DNA from: Nitrospirota bacterium
GTDB lineage: Bacteria; Nitrospirota; Nitrospiria; Nitrospirales; NS-4
DNA length: 38,628 nucleotides
Direction: 5' to 3'
Assembly (NCBI GenBank): GCA_005877615.1
Contig: VBOD01000114.1
Location: forward strand, 1 to 38,628
Shown: positions 9,468 to 20,236 of the stretch, in pieces
Numbering within the stretch: the first letter of the stretch is position 1
How the letters are laid out: each line of letters starts with the position of its first letter
The notes under the pieces: model-generated
Seen by the model: the letters and a program-made list of their open reading frames with translations, nothing else
What the model was told of the DNA's origin: nothing
Databases searched by the model: none
Program-made: the position numbers and the translations under genes

Positions 9468-10472
9468 TTACCCCTCTCTCGTTTCCGAACCAGTTCCTTG
9501 CGGGAGATGATCCAGCTTCATGCCGAGGCTCAGCCCCATCTCGGCGAGGATTTCCTTGATCTCATTGAGTGATTTTTTGCCGAAATTCTTGGTCCGCAGC
9601 ATGTCGGATTCCGTCTTCTGCACGAGATCCGCGATGGTCTTGATGTTGGCGTTCTTTAAGCAATTGGCGGCCCTCACCGAGAGCTCCAGCTCATTGACGC
9701 TGCGCAGGAGGTTCTTGTTGATTTCCGTGATGGCTTCCTGTGCCACCGGCTGCACGAGTGCCTCTTCCATGTCTTTGACCTTGATGAAGATCTCGAGATG
9801 GCCTCGCACGATCAGCGCGGCGGACGACAGCGCGTCCTCGGGCGAGACGCTCCCGTCGGTCCAGACTTCCAGAATCAACTTGTCGTAGTCGGTCATCCGC
9901 CCAACACGCGCGTTCTCCACCAGGTAGTTCACGCGGGTGACCGGTGAGTAGAAGGCGTCCACGGGAATCACGCCGATGGGCATGCCCTCTTCCTTGTTCC
10001 GTTCTGCCGAGACATACCCGCGCCCATGCTTGACGACGATCTCCATGTCCAGTACGGCGCCCTTATCCAGAGTCGCAATGTGAAGGTCAGGCGTCAGGAT
10101 CTCGATGTCTGCATCGTGCTCCACGTCACCGGCTTTGGCGACTCCGGGCCCTTTCTTGCGCAGGCGAATCGACTTGGTCTTATCGGCATGCAACTTGAAG
10201 CGGATCTTCTTGACGTTGAGAATGATGTCGGTGACATCTTCGGTGATGCCGGGAATCGTGGAGAATTCGTGCAGGACGCCCTCGATTTTGACGGAGACGA
10301 CGGCGGCTCCCGACAACGAGGACAGCAAGACTCGACGCAGTGAATTGCCGACAGTCGTGCCGAACCCACGCTCGAACGGCTCGGCAGCAAACCGTCCGTA
10401 GGTCGCGGTCAAGCTCTCTTTGTCGACTTCGACCTTCGTTGGTACCTGAAAATCACGCATTCCCTTCAGCAT
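9468..10472 (-). CDS. rpoA: DNA-directed RNA polymerase subunit alpha
   Basis: 334 aa; EPFERGFGTTVGNSLRRVLLSSLSGAAV and C-terminal domain NLLRSVNELELSVRAANCLKNANI. Confidence 0.99.
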   Translation of the reverse strand: MLKGMRDFQVPTKVEVDKESLTATYGRFAAEPFERGFGTTVGNSLRRVLLSSLSGAAVVSVKIEGVLHEFSTIPGITEDVTDIILNVKKIRFKLHADKTKSIRLRKKGPGVAKAGDVEHDADIEILTPDLHIATLDKGAVLDMEIVVKHGRGYVSAERNKEEGMPIGVIPVDAFYSPVTRVNYLVENARVGRMTDYDKLILEVWTDGSVSPEDALSSAALIVRGHLEIFIKVKDMEEALVQPVAQEAITEINKNLLRSVNELELSVRAANCLKNANIKTIADLVQKTESDMLRTKNFGKKSLNEIKEILAEMGLSLGMKLDHLPQGTGSETREG

Positions 10473-10542
10473 ACTAGCTCCTTATGCCGGGTTGACGCGG
10501 TGCGCGGCCGTGGCGCGGCCAAGTCGTGGCGCCACGCGCAGC

Positions 10543-11169
10543 TCACCGCGAATAGAGATCCACGACCAACTGTTCGTTGACAGGTAAGGCAATGTCGTCT
10601 TTGGTCGGCAGGCCTCGCACCGTGGCCTTGAAGTTCGCCTTGTCCAAGTCCAGCCAGGCCGGGATGCCTCGCCCCTCGACGGCGTCCAGCGCCGAGACGA
10701 TGGGGACGATGGACCGGCTGCGCTCCTTGACCTCAATCACGTCACCTTCCTTGACCAGAAAAGAGGGCCGGTTGACCTTCCGACCGTTGATGCGGTAGTG
10801 GCCGTGATTCACGAGAAGCCGTGCCTCTCTCCGGGAGGCCGCAAAGCCGATGCGGTAGACCACGTTGTCCAGGCGTCGCTCCAGGGTCCGGAGCAGGTTC
10901 TCGCCCGTAATGCCCTGCTGGCGTTCAGCTTTGGCGAACGTACCCCGGAACTGGCGTTCTAGGATCCCGTAAATGCGCTTCAGCTTCTGCTTCTCGCGGA
11001 GCTGGGCGCTGTACTCCGAGACACGCTGACGCCCCTGACCGTGCTGGCCGGGCGGATAGGCACGCCGTTCCACTGCGCACTTTTCCGTCATGCAACGGGA
11101 CCCTTTCAGGAAGAGCTTGACCCCCTCCCGACGGCACAACCGACATACCGGTCCACGATATTTTGCCAC
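10543..11169 (-). CDS. rpsD: 30S ribosomal protein S4 (Zn-binding Cys form)
   Basis: 208 aa; [16 protein letters not shown]...; [32 protein letters not shown]. Confidence 0.98.
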   Translation of the reverse strand: MAKYRGPVCRLCRREGVKLFLKGSRCMTEKCAVERRAYPPGQHGQGRQRVSEYSAQLREKQKLKRIYGILERQFRGTFAKAERQQGITGENLLRTLERRLDNVVYRIGFAASRREARLLVNHGHYRINGRKVNRPSFLVKEGDVIEVKERSRSIVPIVSALDAVEGRGIPAWLDLDKANFKATVRGLPTKDDIALPVNEQLVVDLYSR

Positions 11170-11183
11170 TGTTCGTTCCCCTT

Positions 11184-11271
11184 CGTTAATCGTTATCCGT
11201 TATACGTTAAACGTGGCATTTGCATCTTTCTTCGTGCTTACCATTTAACGATTAGCGTTTAACGTTGCACG
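11184..11271. repeat. Intergenic convergent heptamer arrays between rpsK and rpsD
   Basis: + strand CGTTAAT|CGTTATC|CGTTATA|CGTTAAA|CGT (11184-11214), 29 nt core, then inverted TTTAACG|ATTAGCG|TTTAACG|TTGCACG (11244-11271). Confidence 0.85.
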
Positions 11272-11274
11272 TCC

Positions 11275-11658
11275 TCAGACCCGACGCCGTTTCGGCGGAC
11301 GACAGCCGTTGTGAGGGATCGGCGTCACGTCCCGGATCATGTTGATGCGAAGGCCGGCCGCCTGCAACGCCCGAATGGCCGACTCGCGCCCGGCGCCAGG
11401 GCCCTTCACGTACACGTCGATCTGCCGCATGCCGCACTCCATCGCTTTCTTGCCCGCTACTTCACCGGCGCGGGTCGCCGCAAACGGCGTGCTTTTGCGG
11501 GACCCTTTGAAACCCTGGTCGCCGGCACTCGCCCAGACAATCGTGTTTCCGCTCATGTCCGTGATGGTCACGATCGTGTTATTGAAGGAGGCCTGAATGT
11601 GGGCCACGCCGCTCTGGACGATCTTCTTCTCCCGCTTCTTGCCTTTCTTCACCCCCAT
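11275..11658 (-). CDS. rpsK: 30S ribosomal protein S11
   Basis: 127 aa; [42 protein letters not shown]. Confidence 0.98.
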   Translation of the reverse strand: MGVKKGKKREKKIVQSGVAHIQASFNNTIVTITDMSGNTIVWASAGDQGFKGSRKSTPFAATRAGEVAGKKAMECGMRQIDVYVKGPGAGRESAIRALQAAGLRINMIRDVTPIPHNGCRPPKRRRV

Positions 11659-11670
11659 GCCGTGCCTCCC

Positions 11671-12051
11671 TCACCCAACCTTGAGCGTCTTCCGTGCCTT
11701 GCCCTGGCCCTTGGGTCCTTTTCGTGTCCGTGCGTTCGTTTTGGTTCGCTGCCCTCGCACCGGCAGCCCACGACGGTGCCGGAGCCCCCGATAGCACCCG
11801 ATGTCGACGAGCCGTTTGATGTTCATCGACACTTCCTTGCGGAGGTCTCCCTCCACCTTGTGTTCCCGTTCGATGATCTCGCGCAGCTTCACGATCTCAT
11901 CCTCGCGGAGATCCTTCACGCGCGTGGACGGTGAGACTCCCGCCTTGGTGAGGATCCGGGCGGCGAGCGCCCGCCCGATGCCGTAGATGTAGGTCAATCC
12001 GACGTGGACCTGTTTATCCCGCGGCAGATCGACTCCAGCGATGCGCGCCAT
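11671..12051 (-). CDS. rpsM: 30S ribosomal protein S13
   Basis: 126 aa; [30 protein letters not shown]. Confidence 0.98.
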   Translation of the reverse strand: MARIAGVDLPRDKQVHVGLTYIYGIGRALAARILTKAGVSPSTRVKDLREDEIVKLREIIEREHKVEGDLRKEVSMNIKRLVDIGCYRGLRHRRGLPVRGQRTKTNARTRKGPKGQGKARKTLKVG

Positions 12052-12078
12052 AACCTGTCTCTCCTCTCTGTGGGCTCA

Positions 12079-12192
12079 CTACCCTTGCCGTTGTTTGTGC
12101 CGGGGATTCGGGCAGAGCACTCGGACGACCCCGCGCCGCCGGACCACTTTGCATTTCGAGCAGATCGGTTTGACCGACGATTTCACTTTCAT
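12079..12192 (-). CDS. rpmJ: 50S ribosomal protein L36 (zinc-ribbon form)
   Basis: Manual translation [37 protein letters not shown] (37 aa); below the ORF track cutoff. Confidence 0.96.
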   Translation of the reverse strand: MKVKSSVKPICSKCKVVRRRGVVRVLCPNPRHKQRQG

Positions 12193-12224
12193 GACCGCTC
12201 AGCCCCCTCCAGGGATGGTTGCTG

Positions 12225-12443
12225 CTATTTGAACCGGTACGTGATCCGCCCCCGCGTCAGATCGTAGGGCGAGAGCTCCACCGTCACCTTGTCGCCCGGG
12301 AGGATACGGATGAAATTCATCCGCATTTTGCCGGAAATGTGCGCCAGGATCGTGTGGCCGTTGTCCAATTGGACGCGGAACATGGCGTTCGGCAGCGTCT
12401 CGGCGACGGTCCCTTGCGCTTCGATCACATCTTCCTTGGCCAT
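12225..12443 (-). CDS. infA: Translation initiation factor IF-1
   Basis: [75 protein letters not shown] extends to 12464 but the conserved start is at 12443. Confidence 0.97.
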   Translation of the reverse strand: MAKEDVIEAQGTVAETLPNAMFRVQLDNGHTILAHISGKMRMNFIRILPGDKVTVELSPYDLTRGRITYRFK

Positions 12444-12464
12444 CGCCCTGGTCACTCCGTCCAT

Positions 12465-13229
12465 TTATAATTTCGTCAGAATCCGCGGGCCCGCGTCAGT
12501 CACGACGATCGTATGCTCAAAGTGGGCCGACAGACTTCCGTCTCGGGTGACGGCCGTCCAGCCATCGGCCAGCAGCCTGGTTTCCGGCCGTCCCATGTTC
12601 ACCATCGGCTCGATCGCGAGCGTCATCCCCGGTCGCAAGCGAGGCCCTTTTCCGGGCTCGCCGTAGTTCGGCACCTGGGGCTCTTCATGCAAACGCCGGC
12701 CGATTCCGTGTCCCACGAACTCTGTCACGACGGAAAAGTTCGCCCCTTCCGCGTGGCGCTGCACGGCGTGGGAGATATCGGAAATCCTCTTGCCCGCGAC
12801 GGCTTGGGCGATTCCCCGGTGGAGCGCCTCTTCCGTCACCTGTAACAGGCGGCGCGTCTCGTCAGAGACGGCGCCGACCGGAACTGTAATGGCGGCATCT
12901 CCATAATATCCGTCCACGACGACCCCGACGTCCAGTCCCACGATGTCGCCCTCTTTGAGCACGCGGTGCGAGGGAATACCGTGCACGACCTCTTCGTTGA
13001 CCGACACACATAAGGTGTGCTGGTAGATCTTGTCGCGAACCCGGTAGCCCTTGAACGCCGGCTTGCCGCCTCGCTCGAGGATGAACTTCTCCGCAAAGCG
13101 ATCCAGTTCTTCCGTCGCCACACCGGGCTTGATCTGATGGCGCAGCGCCTCGAGGACCTCGGCGACGATCCGCGACGCGCGGCTCATCTTCTCGATCTCT
13201 TCGGGGGACTTCAATTCGATCTCAGTCAT
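12465..13229 (-). CDS. map: Type I methionine aminopeptidase
   Basis: 254 aa; IELKSPEEIEKMSRASRIVAEVLEAL, GLDVGVVVDGYYGDAA, EFVGHGIGRRLHEEPQVPNYG. Confidence 0.97.
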   Translation of the reverse strand: MTEIELKSPEEIEKMSRASRIVAEVLEALRHQIKPGVATEELDRFAEKFILERGGKPAFKGYRVRDKIYQHTLCVSVNEEVVHGIPSHRVLKEGDIVGLDVGVVVDGYYGDAAITVPVGAVSDETRRLLQVTEEALHRGIAQAVAGKRISDISHAVQRHAEGANFSVVTEFVGHGIGRRLHEEPQVPNYGEPGKGPRLRPGMTLAIEPMVNMGRPETRLLADGWTAVTRDGSLSAHFEHTIVVTDAGPRILTKL

Positions 13230-13885
13230 GCCACCCTCGTCGCATGCACGACGGCCAGCAGTTGCTTGTAGACCTGGTCGATCGAGACGGTGGCATCCAC
13301 CCGACGCAGGAGCCCCTGCTTCTGATAATACTCTACGAGCGGGCGGGTCTGATGGTCAAACACCTTGAGTCGGGCCAACACCGTTTCGGGCTTATCGTCG
13401 ACACGCTGCACCAGCGCTCCGCCGCACTTGTCGCAGACCCCCTCCCGTTTGGGCGGATCATGCTCGATGTGATAGACCGTTTGGCACGTGGAGCAACTGC
13501 GGCGCCCAGAGAGGCGGCGGACGATCTCCTCATGAGGCACCTCGAAGCTGATCACATGATCGAGCCCAGGGGTGCCGGTCTCTTTGAACATCCGGTCCAA
13601 CGCTTCGGCCTGCGCCACTGTCCGGGGAAACCCATCGAGGATATACCCTCGCACGCACGCTGGGCTCGTCAATTTTTCCCGGACGAGTCCGATGACCACC
13701 TCATCCGGCACGAGCTTGCCCGAGTCCATGTAGCCCTTCGCCCGCAGCCCGAGCGGCGTGCCGCGCTTGACGGACTCCCGCAGAATTTCTCCGGTGGAGA
13801 CCTGGGGGATCTTCTCCTGCTTAGCCAAGCGCTGCGCCTGCGTCCCCTTGCCCACGCCGGGCGCTCCCAAAAAGACCAGGCGCAT
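13226..13885 (-). CDS. adk: Adenylate kinase (zinc-type LID)
   Basis: 219 aa; MRLVFLGAPGVGKGTQA; DGFPRTVAQAEALD; LID with CSTC...CDKCG. Confidence 0.98.
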   Translation of the reverse strand: MRLVFLGAPGVGKGTQAQRLAKQEKIPQVSTGEILRESVKRGTPLGLRAKGYMDSGKLVPDEVVIGLVREKLTSPACVRGYILDGFPRTVAQAEALDRMFKETGTPGLDHVISFEVPHEEIVRRLSGRRSCSTCQTVYHIEHDPPKREGVCDKCGGALVQRVDDKPETVLARLKVFDHQTRPLVEYYQKQGLLRRVDATVSIDQVYKQLLAVVHATRVA

Positions 13886-13889
13886 CGCC

Positions 13890-15203
13890 TTACCCGCTTC
13901 GTCCTTTCAGCCGTCCCTTGGCCAGGAACCCCTCATAGTTGCGCATGAGCATGTGCGACTCGATCTGTTGCGCCGTGTCCAAGCCCACGCCGACGGTGAT
14001 CAACAATGAGGTGCCACCGAAATAGAACGGCACGCCCAGTTTGTAGATCAGGATCTCTGGGATGATGCACACCCCCGCCAGGTAGAGCGAGCCCGCGAAC
14101 GTGATGCGGTTCAGGACCCGGTAGATGTAGTCTGAGGTCCGCTGGCCCGGTCGGATGCCCGGAATGAATCCTCCATACTTCTTCATGTTGTCGGCGATAT
14201 CCACCGGGTTCAGCACCACCGCCGTGTAAAAATAACAGAAGAACACGATCAGGCTGACGTACAGGATCGTGTAGGTCACCGAGCCTGGGGCGAGCATGGT
14301 GCCCGCCTGCTGGACCCAGGGGATCTGGATGAAGCCGGCGATCGTCGCTGGAAACGCGATGATCGACGAGGCAAAGATCGGCGGAATCACGCCTGCCGTG
14401 TTGATCTTGAGCGGGATGTGCGTGCTCTGCCCGCCAAACACCCGCCGCCCCACCACGCGCTTGGCGTACTGCACCGGGATCTTGCGCCTGCCGGTCTCCA
14501 GAAACACGATCGCCGCGATCACGCCAACCATCCCGCCGATGAGCATCACGAGCCAGAACCCCGTCAACTGACCGACTTCAAACAGCCGATAGGTCTCCAC
14601 CACCGCAGCCGGCAGGCGGGCGACGATCCCCGCGAAGATAATCAGCGAGATGCCATTCCCGATCCCCCGCTCGGTGATCTGCTCCCCGAGCCACATCAAG
14701 AAGGCCGTGCCGGCGGTTAGCGTCAACATGGTCATCAGGCGGAAACTCCACCCGGGAGCCTGTACGAAGGCGCCGCGGTTCATGCCCTCAAGCCCGATGG
14801 CGATCCCGAATGACTGGATCAAGCCGATCCCGATCGTCCCGAACCGAGTGTACTGAATGATCTTCTTTCGTCCCCGCTCGCCTTCCTTGGCGAGCTTGGT
14901 CAGGTGCGGGATCACCACGGTCAGCAGCTGCAGGATGATCGACGCGCTGATGTACGGCATGATGCCAAGCGCGAAGATCGTCAGCCGCGAGAGGGCCCCG
15001 CCGGAAAAGATATCGAGAAACCCAAGAAGCGCGCCGCCTTTCTCCAGCAGGAACTTGCCGAGTTCGTCGTTGTTGATACCCGGGGTCGGGATGTGCGCGC
15101 CGATCCGATAGACCGCCAACATCCCGAGCGTGAACAGAATCCGGTTCCGCAGCTCCGGGATATTGAAGATGTTCTTGAAATTCGTGATCAGCCGCTCAAG
15201 CAC
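13890..15203 (-). CDS. secY: Preprotein translocase subunit SecY
   Basis: 437 aa; multi-TM protein; [46 protein letters not shown]. Confidence 0.98.
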   Translation of the reverse strand: MLERLITNFKNIFNIPELRNRILFTLGMLAVYRIGAHIPTPGINNDELGKFLLEKGGALLGFLDIFSGGALSRLTIFALGIMPYISASIILQLLTVVIPHLTKLAKEGERGRKKIIQYTRFGTIGIGLIQSFGIAIGLEGMNRGAFVQAPGWSFRLMTMLTLTAGTAFLMWLGEQITERGIGNGISLIIFAGIVARLPAAVVETYRLFEVGQLTGFWLVMLIGGMVGVIAAIVFLETGRRKIPVQYAKRVVGRRVFGGQSTHIPLKINTAGVIPPIFASSIIAFPATIAGFIQIPWVQQAGTMLAPGSVTYTILYVSLIVFFCYFYTAVVLNPVDIADNMKKYGGFIPGIRPGQRTSDYIYRVLNRITFAGSLYLAGVCIIPEILIYKLGVPFYFGGTSLLITVGVGLDTAQQIESHMLMRNYEGFLAKGRLKGRSG

Positions 15204-15645
15204 CGTCGAGAACCTCTACCATCCCCCCCGCGGCTTGGATCTTGGCGATCGCGGCCTCGCTGAACCGATGCGCCTGGACGTGGACCGCCCGCGACAACGA
15301 GCCTTCTGCTAAGACCTTGATCTTGGCCCCCCGCCCGCGCACGAGGCCGGCTTGCGCAAGGATTTGCGGAGTCACATCCTGGACGCCTTCGAGCCGGTTC
15401 AGGTCGCGGAGGTTCACGACAGCCCACTCCTGCGTGAAGATGTTCGTGAACCCGCGCTTGGGCACGCGCCGGGTCAGGGGCATCTGTCCCCCTTCAAACC
15501 CGGGACGCTTGCCGCCTCCCGAGCGGGCTTTCTGTCCCTTGTGGCCCCGCGTGGCCGTCTTGCCGTGTCCGGAGCCGATACCCCGGCCAACGCGCTTGCG
15601 ACGCCGCCGTGACCCTGGGGCTGGTTTCAAGTCATGCAGCTTCAT
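15196..15645 (-). CDS. rplO: 50S ribosomal protein L15
   Basis: 149 aa; [44 protein letters not shown]. Confidence 0.98.
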   Translation of the reverse strand: MKLHDLKPAPGSRRRRKRVGRGIGSGHGKTATRGHKGQKARSGGGKRPGFEGGQMPLTRRVPKRGFTNIFTQEWAVVNLRDLNRLEGVQDVTPQILAQAGLVRGRGAKIKVLAEGSLSRAVHVQAHRFSEAAIAKIQAAGGMVEVLDGA

Positions 15646-15827
15646 GGAGCCCCCTTGCCTGCATCCCTGACTTCCAGCAGGTAGGAGAGCTTGTGAACCA
15701 GCCCCCGCACTTGCGGCGTGTTCGGCCGGATCACGGTGTGGTGGAGCCGACGGAGGCCGAGCCCGCGCAGGATGATCCGATGGGACCTTGGCGTGCCGAT
15801 GGGACTGCGGACCAAGGTGATCGCCAT
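15642..15827 (-). CDS. rpmD: 50S ribosomal protein L30
   Basis: [56 protein letters not shown] extends upstream to 15857. Confidence 0.93.
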   Translation of the reverse strand: MAITLVRSPIGTPRSHRIILRGLGLRRLHHTVIRPNTPQVRGLVHKLSYLLEVRDAGKGAP

Positions 15828-15860
15828 TGTCTCATTGGGTGTGGTCTTTCGCCCCATCGC

Positions 15861-16355
15861 CTACCCCGCCTGCGGGACGATCGCTTTGCGGATACGAAGC
15901 ACTTCGTCTGGGTCCCGCAACTGATTCAGCCCGGCCAGGGTCGCCTGCACCACGTTGAAGGGATTGCCGCGCCCCAGCGTTTTCGCCACAATATTGTGGA
16001 TCCCCGCCAACTCAATCACGGCCCGTACGGCTCCGCCGGCGACGATCCCGGTTCCGGCCGACGCCGGCTTGAGCAGCACATGCTCGGCGCCAAACTGACC
16101 GTGGACCTCATGAGGAATAGTCCCGTTCTTGATCGCGACCCGGACGAGATTTTTCTTGGCGTGCTGCACGCCTTTGGAGATGGCCTCGGGAACCTCCGCC
16201 GCCTTGCCCTTGCCGATGCCGACCAGGCCTTGCTCATCGCCGACCACGACCAGCGCGGTGAAGTTGAACCGTTTGCCCCCTTTGACCACCTTGGCCACGC
16301 GGTTGATGTAGACGACCTTATCTTTCAGGTTCAGTTCGTCCGGGTTGATCTTCAC
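15861..16355 (-). CDS. rpsE: 30S ribosomal protein S5
   Basis: 164 aa; [31 protein letters not shown]. Confidence 0.98.
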   Translation of the reverse strand: MKINPDELNLKDKVVYINRVAKVVKGGKRFNFTALVVVGDEQGLVGIGKGKAAEVPEAISKGVQHAKKNLVRVAIKNGTIPHEVHGQFGAEHVLLKPASAGTGIVAGGAVRAVIELAGIHNIVAKTLGRGNPFNVVQATLAGLNQLRDPDEVLRIRKAIVPQAG

Positions 16356-16374
16356 GATTCGACGGTGCTCCTGT

Positions 16375-16743
16375 TTAGAACTTCAGCCCCTTTTCGCGGG
16401 AGGCCTCGGCCAATGCCTTGACCCGCCCGTGGTACTTATAGCCGCCGCGGTCAAACACGACGGCCGTCACGTTGGCTTTCAGGGCCCGCTCGGCGACCAG
16501 CCGGCCCACAGCGGCGGCAGCCGTCACGTTCCCTCCGTTCTTCACCTTGCCCTTGAGCTCCTTGTCCAGACTCGACGCGCTGATCAAGGTCCGCCCGGTT
16601 GTGTCGTCGATCACCTGGGCATAGATGTGCGCGTTGCTCCTGAACACGTTGAGCCGAGGACGCTGGGCTGTCCCGAACACCCGGAGCCTGACCCGGTGGT
16701 GCCGGCGGACCCGGCTACGTTCCCGTTTGCTCACATCCAACAT
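16375..16743 (-). CDS. rplR: 50S ribosomal protein L18
   Basis: 122 aa; [31 protein letters not shown]. Confidence 0.97.
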   Translation of the reverse strand: MLDVSKRERSRVRRHHRVRLRVFGTAQRPRLNVFRSNAHIYAQVIDDTTGRTLISASSLDKELKGKVKNGGNVTAAAAVGRLVAERALKANVTAVVFDRGGYKYHGRVKALAEASREKGLKF

Positions 16744-16755
16744 CGCCGGCTTCCC

Positions 16756-17292
16756 TTACTTGCCCGTCTTGCCTTCCTTGCGAATCAAGATTTCGCCCGC
16801 GTATTTCACACCCTTGGCCTTGTAGACGTCAGGCCTCTTGAGAGCCCGAATATTGGCGGCGATCTGGCCGACCAGGTACCGGTCCCGCCCCCTGATCGTC
16901 ACCACCGTCTGCTTGTCCACCTTGGCCTCAATGCCCTCTGGCAGCGGGAACGCGATGGGATGCGTGAACCCGAGGTTGAGATTGAGTGTTCGTCCGCTCA
17001 GCGCGGCCTTGTACCCGACCCCGTTGATTTCGAGGACTTTCTCATACCCCTTCGTGACTCCCTCGACCATGTTGCGGATCTCGTTCCGGACCAGCCCGTG
17101 GAGCGCGCGGTGCTGACGGGTATCGGCCGCGCGCTGCACCACAACATTGCTATCAGCCACCGAGACCGTGATGTCCGGCGGGATCGGCCGTGTGAGGGCC
17201 CCAAGCGGGCCTTTCACGAACACTTTCTGGGTGTCGACCTTGACGTCAACGCCCTGCGGAATGGGTACTGGCTTTCTTCCGATCCGTGACAT
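16756..17292 (-). CDS. rplF: 50S ribosomal protein L6
   Basis: 178 aa; MSRIGRKPVPIPQGVDV. Confidence 0.98.
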   Translation of the reverse strand: MSRIGRKPVPIPQGVDVKVDTQKVFVKGPLGALTRPIPPDITVSVADSNVVVQRAADTRQHRALHGLVRNEIRNMVEGVTKGYEKVLEINGVGYKAALSGRTLNLNLGFTHPIAFPLPEGIEAKVDKQTVVTIRGRDRYLVGQIAANIRALKRPDVYKAKGVKYAGEILIRKEGKTGK

Positions 17293-17301
17293 CGAACGCT
17301 C

Positions 17302-17700
17302 CTACCAGATATAGCAGAGCACTTCGCCGCCGATCTTCTGAACGCGTGACTCGGTACCGGTCATGACCCCTTTCGGCGTGGTCAGGATGGCGACTCCCAG
17401 ACCGCCCCGCACTTTCGGAATGTGCGAGCGCCGGACATACACTCGTCTGCCCGGCCGGCTCACGCGACGGAGCCCCGTGATCATGGGGATCTCACCCTCC
17501 TGGTAGCGGAGGTGCAGCCGCAGGACCGGATGGCCGCCGTCCTCGGTGCGCTCCACGCCCTGAAGGTATCCTTCCTGCTGGAGAACCCGGGCGACCTCGG
17601 CCTTGAGTGCGGAGGCTGGCACCTGCACAGTCGCATGCCGCCGCCGCACGGCGTTTCGGATCCGGGTGAACATATCGGCGAGGGGATCAGTCATCGCCAT
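17302..17700 (-). CDS. rpsH: 30S ribosomal protein S8
   Basis: 132 aa; [28 protein letters not shown]. Confidence 0.98.
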   Translation of the reverse strand: MAMTDPLADMFTRIRNAVRRRHATVQVPASALKAEVARVLQQEGYLQGVERTEDGGHPVLRLHLRYQEGEIPMITGLRRVSRPGRRVYVRRSHIPKVRGGLGVAILTTPKGVMTGTESRVQKIGGEVLCYIW

Positions 17701-17704
17701 CGCG

Positions 17705-17890
17705 TCACCAGCTCGATTTGATCACCCCGGGGATCTCGCCCCGAAGGCTCAGAAAGCGAAAACAGATACGGCACAGCTTGAACTTGCGCAGGAAGCTCCG
17801 CACCCGGCCGCAGTTGGGGCAGCGGTTGTACACCCGCGTTTTGAACTTCTGGGGCCTCTGCGCCTTTAATCTTAGAGCCAATCGGGCCAC
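17705..17890 (-). CDS. rpsN: 30S ribosomal protein S14 type Z
   Basis: 61 aa; [38 protein letters not shown]. Confidence 0.97.
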   Translation of the reverse strand: MARLALRLKAQRPQKFKTRVYNRCPNCGRVRSFLRKFKLCRICFRFLSLRGEIPGVIKSSW

Positions 17891-17912
17891 GGTTTCGGCA
17901 CCTCCTGTCAGA

Positions 17913-18551
17913 TCAGGTTCGGAAGGGCATGCCCAGGTACTTCAACAGGGCCTTGCCTTCATCGTTGGTGTTCGCGGTCGTCACGATTGTGATATCCATC
18001 CCATGGATGGCCTCGACCGTGTCGTACTTGATTTCGGGAAAGATCAGTTGCTCCTTGAGGCCCAGCGTGTAATTGCCGCGCCCGTCGAAGGACTTCGGCG
18101 AGACCCCTTTGAAATCGCGAATGCGCGGCAGGGCCGCGGTCACCAAACGGTCCAAGAACTCGTACATGCGCTTGCCCCGCAACGTGACCTTCGCCCCGAT
18201 CGGGAGGCCTTTGCGGAGCTTGAAGTTTGCGATCGCCTTGCGGGCGCGGGTCATCACGGGGTGCTGCCCGGTAATGGTGGCCAGTTCCTTCACGGCCGAA
18301 TCCAACAGCTTGACGTTCTGTGTCGCCTCGCCCATGCCCACGTTGAGCACGATGCATTCAAGCCGCGGTACCTGCATCCGGTTCGTATAGGAGAATTCCT
18401 TCATCAGGCTCGCCACGACCGCCTTGTGGTAGTGCTCCTGCAAGCGGACCGGGCCGCGGGGCTCGGGCGCTGCCTTGGCTGGTTGGCCCTCGGGCTTGGT
18501 TGCCGGTTTGGGCGCGGGTTTGGGGGCCGGCTTGGGTTGGGGCTTCGCCAT
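17913..18551 (-). CDS. rplE: 50S ribosomal protein L5 with N-terminal K/P/A-rich extension
   Basis: 212 aa; canonical L5 begins near [41 protein letters not shown], preceded by [35 protein letters not shown]. Confidence 0.95.
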   Translation of the reverse strand: MAKPQPKPAPKPAPKPATKPEGQPAKAAPEPRGPVRLQEHYHKAVVASLMKEFSYTNRMQVPRLECIVLNVGMGEATQNVKLLDSAVKELATITGQHPVMTRARKAIANFKLRKGLPIGAKVTLRGKRMYEFLDRLVTAALPRIRDFKGVSPKSFDGRGNYTLGLKEQLIFPEIKYDTVEAIHGMDITIVTTANTNDEGKALLKYLGMPFRT

Positions 18552-18553
18552 GG

Positions 18554-18934
18554 CTACGGTCGCTCGCTGCTCTCAATGGGTTGCATGCACTTGCGGCACA
18601 CGCGGACGCGGGAACCGTCGGTCAGCGTCTTCGTCCCCACGCGCGTCGGCTTCTGACACGTGGAGCAATACAGCATCACGTTCGATAGCTGAATGGGCGC
18701 CTCCCGCTCCAGGATGCCCCCCTGTCGGTTCTGCTGGGTCGGCTTCGTATGCCGCTTGATGATATTGATCCGTTCGACCGTGACCTTGCCGTCGAGACGG
18801 AATACGCCGAGGACCTTCCCGGATTTCCCGCGATCCTTGCCCGCGATGACGACGACCGTGTCGCCCTTGCGCACGTGGCACTTGGGCGGGACTTCCTGGG
18901 GGCGGTTGGCGCTCAGCCAGCCTCGACGTCTCAT
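18554..18934 (-). CDS. rplX: 50S ribosomal protein L24
   Basis: 126 aa; [55 protein letters not shown]-terminal Cys pairs. Confidence 0.96.
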   Translation of the reverse strand: MRRRGWLSANRPQEVPPKCHVRKGDTVVVIAGKDRGKSGKVLGVFRLDGKVTVERINIIKRHTKPTQQNRQGGILEREAPIQLSNVMLYCSTCQKPTRVGTKTLTDGSRVRVCRKCMQPIESSERP

Positions 18935-19303
18935 CTACAGCACCTCCGGCGCAAGCGAGATGATCTTCATGTACTTCTTCCAGCGCAGCTCGCGGGCCAC
19001 CGGCCCGAAGATGCGGGTGCCGACCGGCTCCCCCTGCGCGTTGATCAACACACAGGCATTGCGGTCGAACTTGATGTACGAGCCGTCTTCCCGGCGGACT
19101 CCCTTCGTCGTCCGCACGACCACGGCCTTGCTGATGTCCCCTTTTTTCACAGTGGCCTGTGGGATGGCTTCCTTGACCGTCACCATGACAACGTCTCCCA
19201 GGCTCCCGTAGCGGCGCTTGGTCCCGCCGAAGACGTGGAAACACATGACTTTTTTGGCCCCTGAGTTGTCGGCCACGTCCAGCATGGAATAGATCTGAAT
19301 CAT
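18935..19303 (-). CDS. rplN: 50S ribosomal protein L14
   Basis: 122 aa; [27 protein letters not shown]. Confidence 0.98.
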   Translation of the reverse strand: MIQIYSMLDVADNSGAKKVMCFHVFGGTKRRYGSLGDVVMVTVKEAIPQATVKKGDISKAVVVRTTKGVRREDGSYIKFDRNACVLINAQGEPVGTRIFGPVARELRWKKYMKIISLAPEVL

Positions 19304-19578
19304 CGCGCTCTGGCCTTCTCGACGATTTGTACGACTCGGAAATGCTTGTCCTTGCTTAGCGGCCGGGCTTCAACCAGCCGGACCCGATCACCAATCTGGC
19401 ACTCGTTCTTCTCATCGTGCGCCTTCAACCGCGTCACCCGGCGCAGCACCTTCCCATAGCGATGATGACGGACGAATCGCTTCACCACCACGACCACGGT
19501 CTTTTGCATCTTGTTGCTCACTACTTCGCCGACGAACTCGCGGCGGTGAGCCTGATCCTGACGGCCGTTCTCGCTCAT
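19300..19578 (-). CDS. rpsQ: 30S ribosomal protein S17
   Basis: 92 aa; [33 protein letters not shown]. Confidence 0.97.
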   Translation of the reverse strand: MSENGRQDQAHRREFVGEVVSNKMQKTVVVVVKRFVRHHRYGKVLRRVTRLKAHDEKNECQIGDRVRLVEARPLSKDKHFRVVQIVEKARAR

Positions 19579-19811
19579 GCAGCGCCTCGGGAGGATGTCG
19601 CCGCCTCGCTGCGCTGCGTTTCGCGGATGATGGTCTTCAGGCGGGCGATCTCCCGCTTCGTCTGCTTGATTTTGGCCGGATTCTCAACCCGTCCGGCTAC
19701 AAACTGAAACCTGAGGTTGAATAATTCTTTCTTCAATTCCTTGACCTTTTCCTCCAATTCCACGGTCGTCAGGCCACGCAGGTTCTTCACGTGGATCGCG
19801 TGCGTCTCCAC
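19575..19811 (-). CDS. rpmC: 50S ribosomal protein L29
   Basis: 78 aa; [46 protein letters not shown]. Confidence 0.97.
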   Translation of the reverse strand: METHAIHVKNLRGLTTVELEEKVKELKKELFNLRFQFVAGRVENPAKIKQTKREIARLKTIIRETQRSEAATSSRGAA

Positions 19812-19813
19812 GG

Positions 19814-20227
19814 CTACACGCCCTTTCGTGCGACGAACATGGTCGCGACCGGCAATTTATGCGCCGCCAAGCGGAGGGCCTCCTGGGCCACCTCCGGCGT
19901 CACTCCATCCATCTCGTACAGGATGCGCCCCGGCTTCACCACGGCAACCCAGTATTCGGGATTGCCCTTGCCCTTGCCCATACGGGTCTCGGCTGGCTTC
20001 TTGGTGATCGGCTTATCGGGGAAGATGCGGACCCAGACTCGGCCGCCGCGCTTGACATGGCGCGTCATGGCGATCCGGGCCGCTTCGAGCTGCCGGTTCG
20101 TGATCCAGCCCGGCTCGAGCGCCTTCAGGCCGTAGTCGCCGAGCGTCACCTGACACCCCCGGTAAGCCTTCCCCCGCATGCGCCCCTTGTGCATCTTCCG
20201 ATGTTTAACTTTCTTGGGAGCGAGCAT
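19814..20227 (-). CDS. rplP: 50S ribosomal protein L16
   Basis: 137 aa; [24 protein letters not shown]. Confidence 0.98.
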   Translation of the reverse strand: MLAPKKVKHRKMHKGRMRGKAYRGCQVTLGDYGLKALEPGWITNRQLEAARIAMTRHVKRGGRVWVRIFPDKPITKKPAETRMGKGKGNPEYWVAVVKPGRILYEMDGVTPEVAQEALRLAAHKLPVATMFVARKGV

Positions 20228-20236
20228 GCATCCCTC

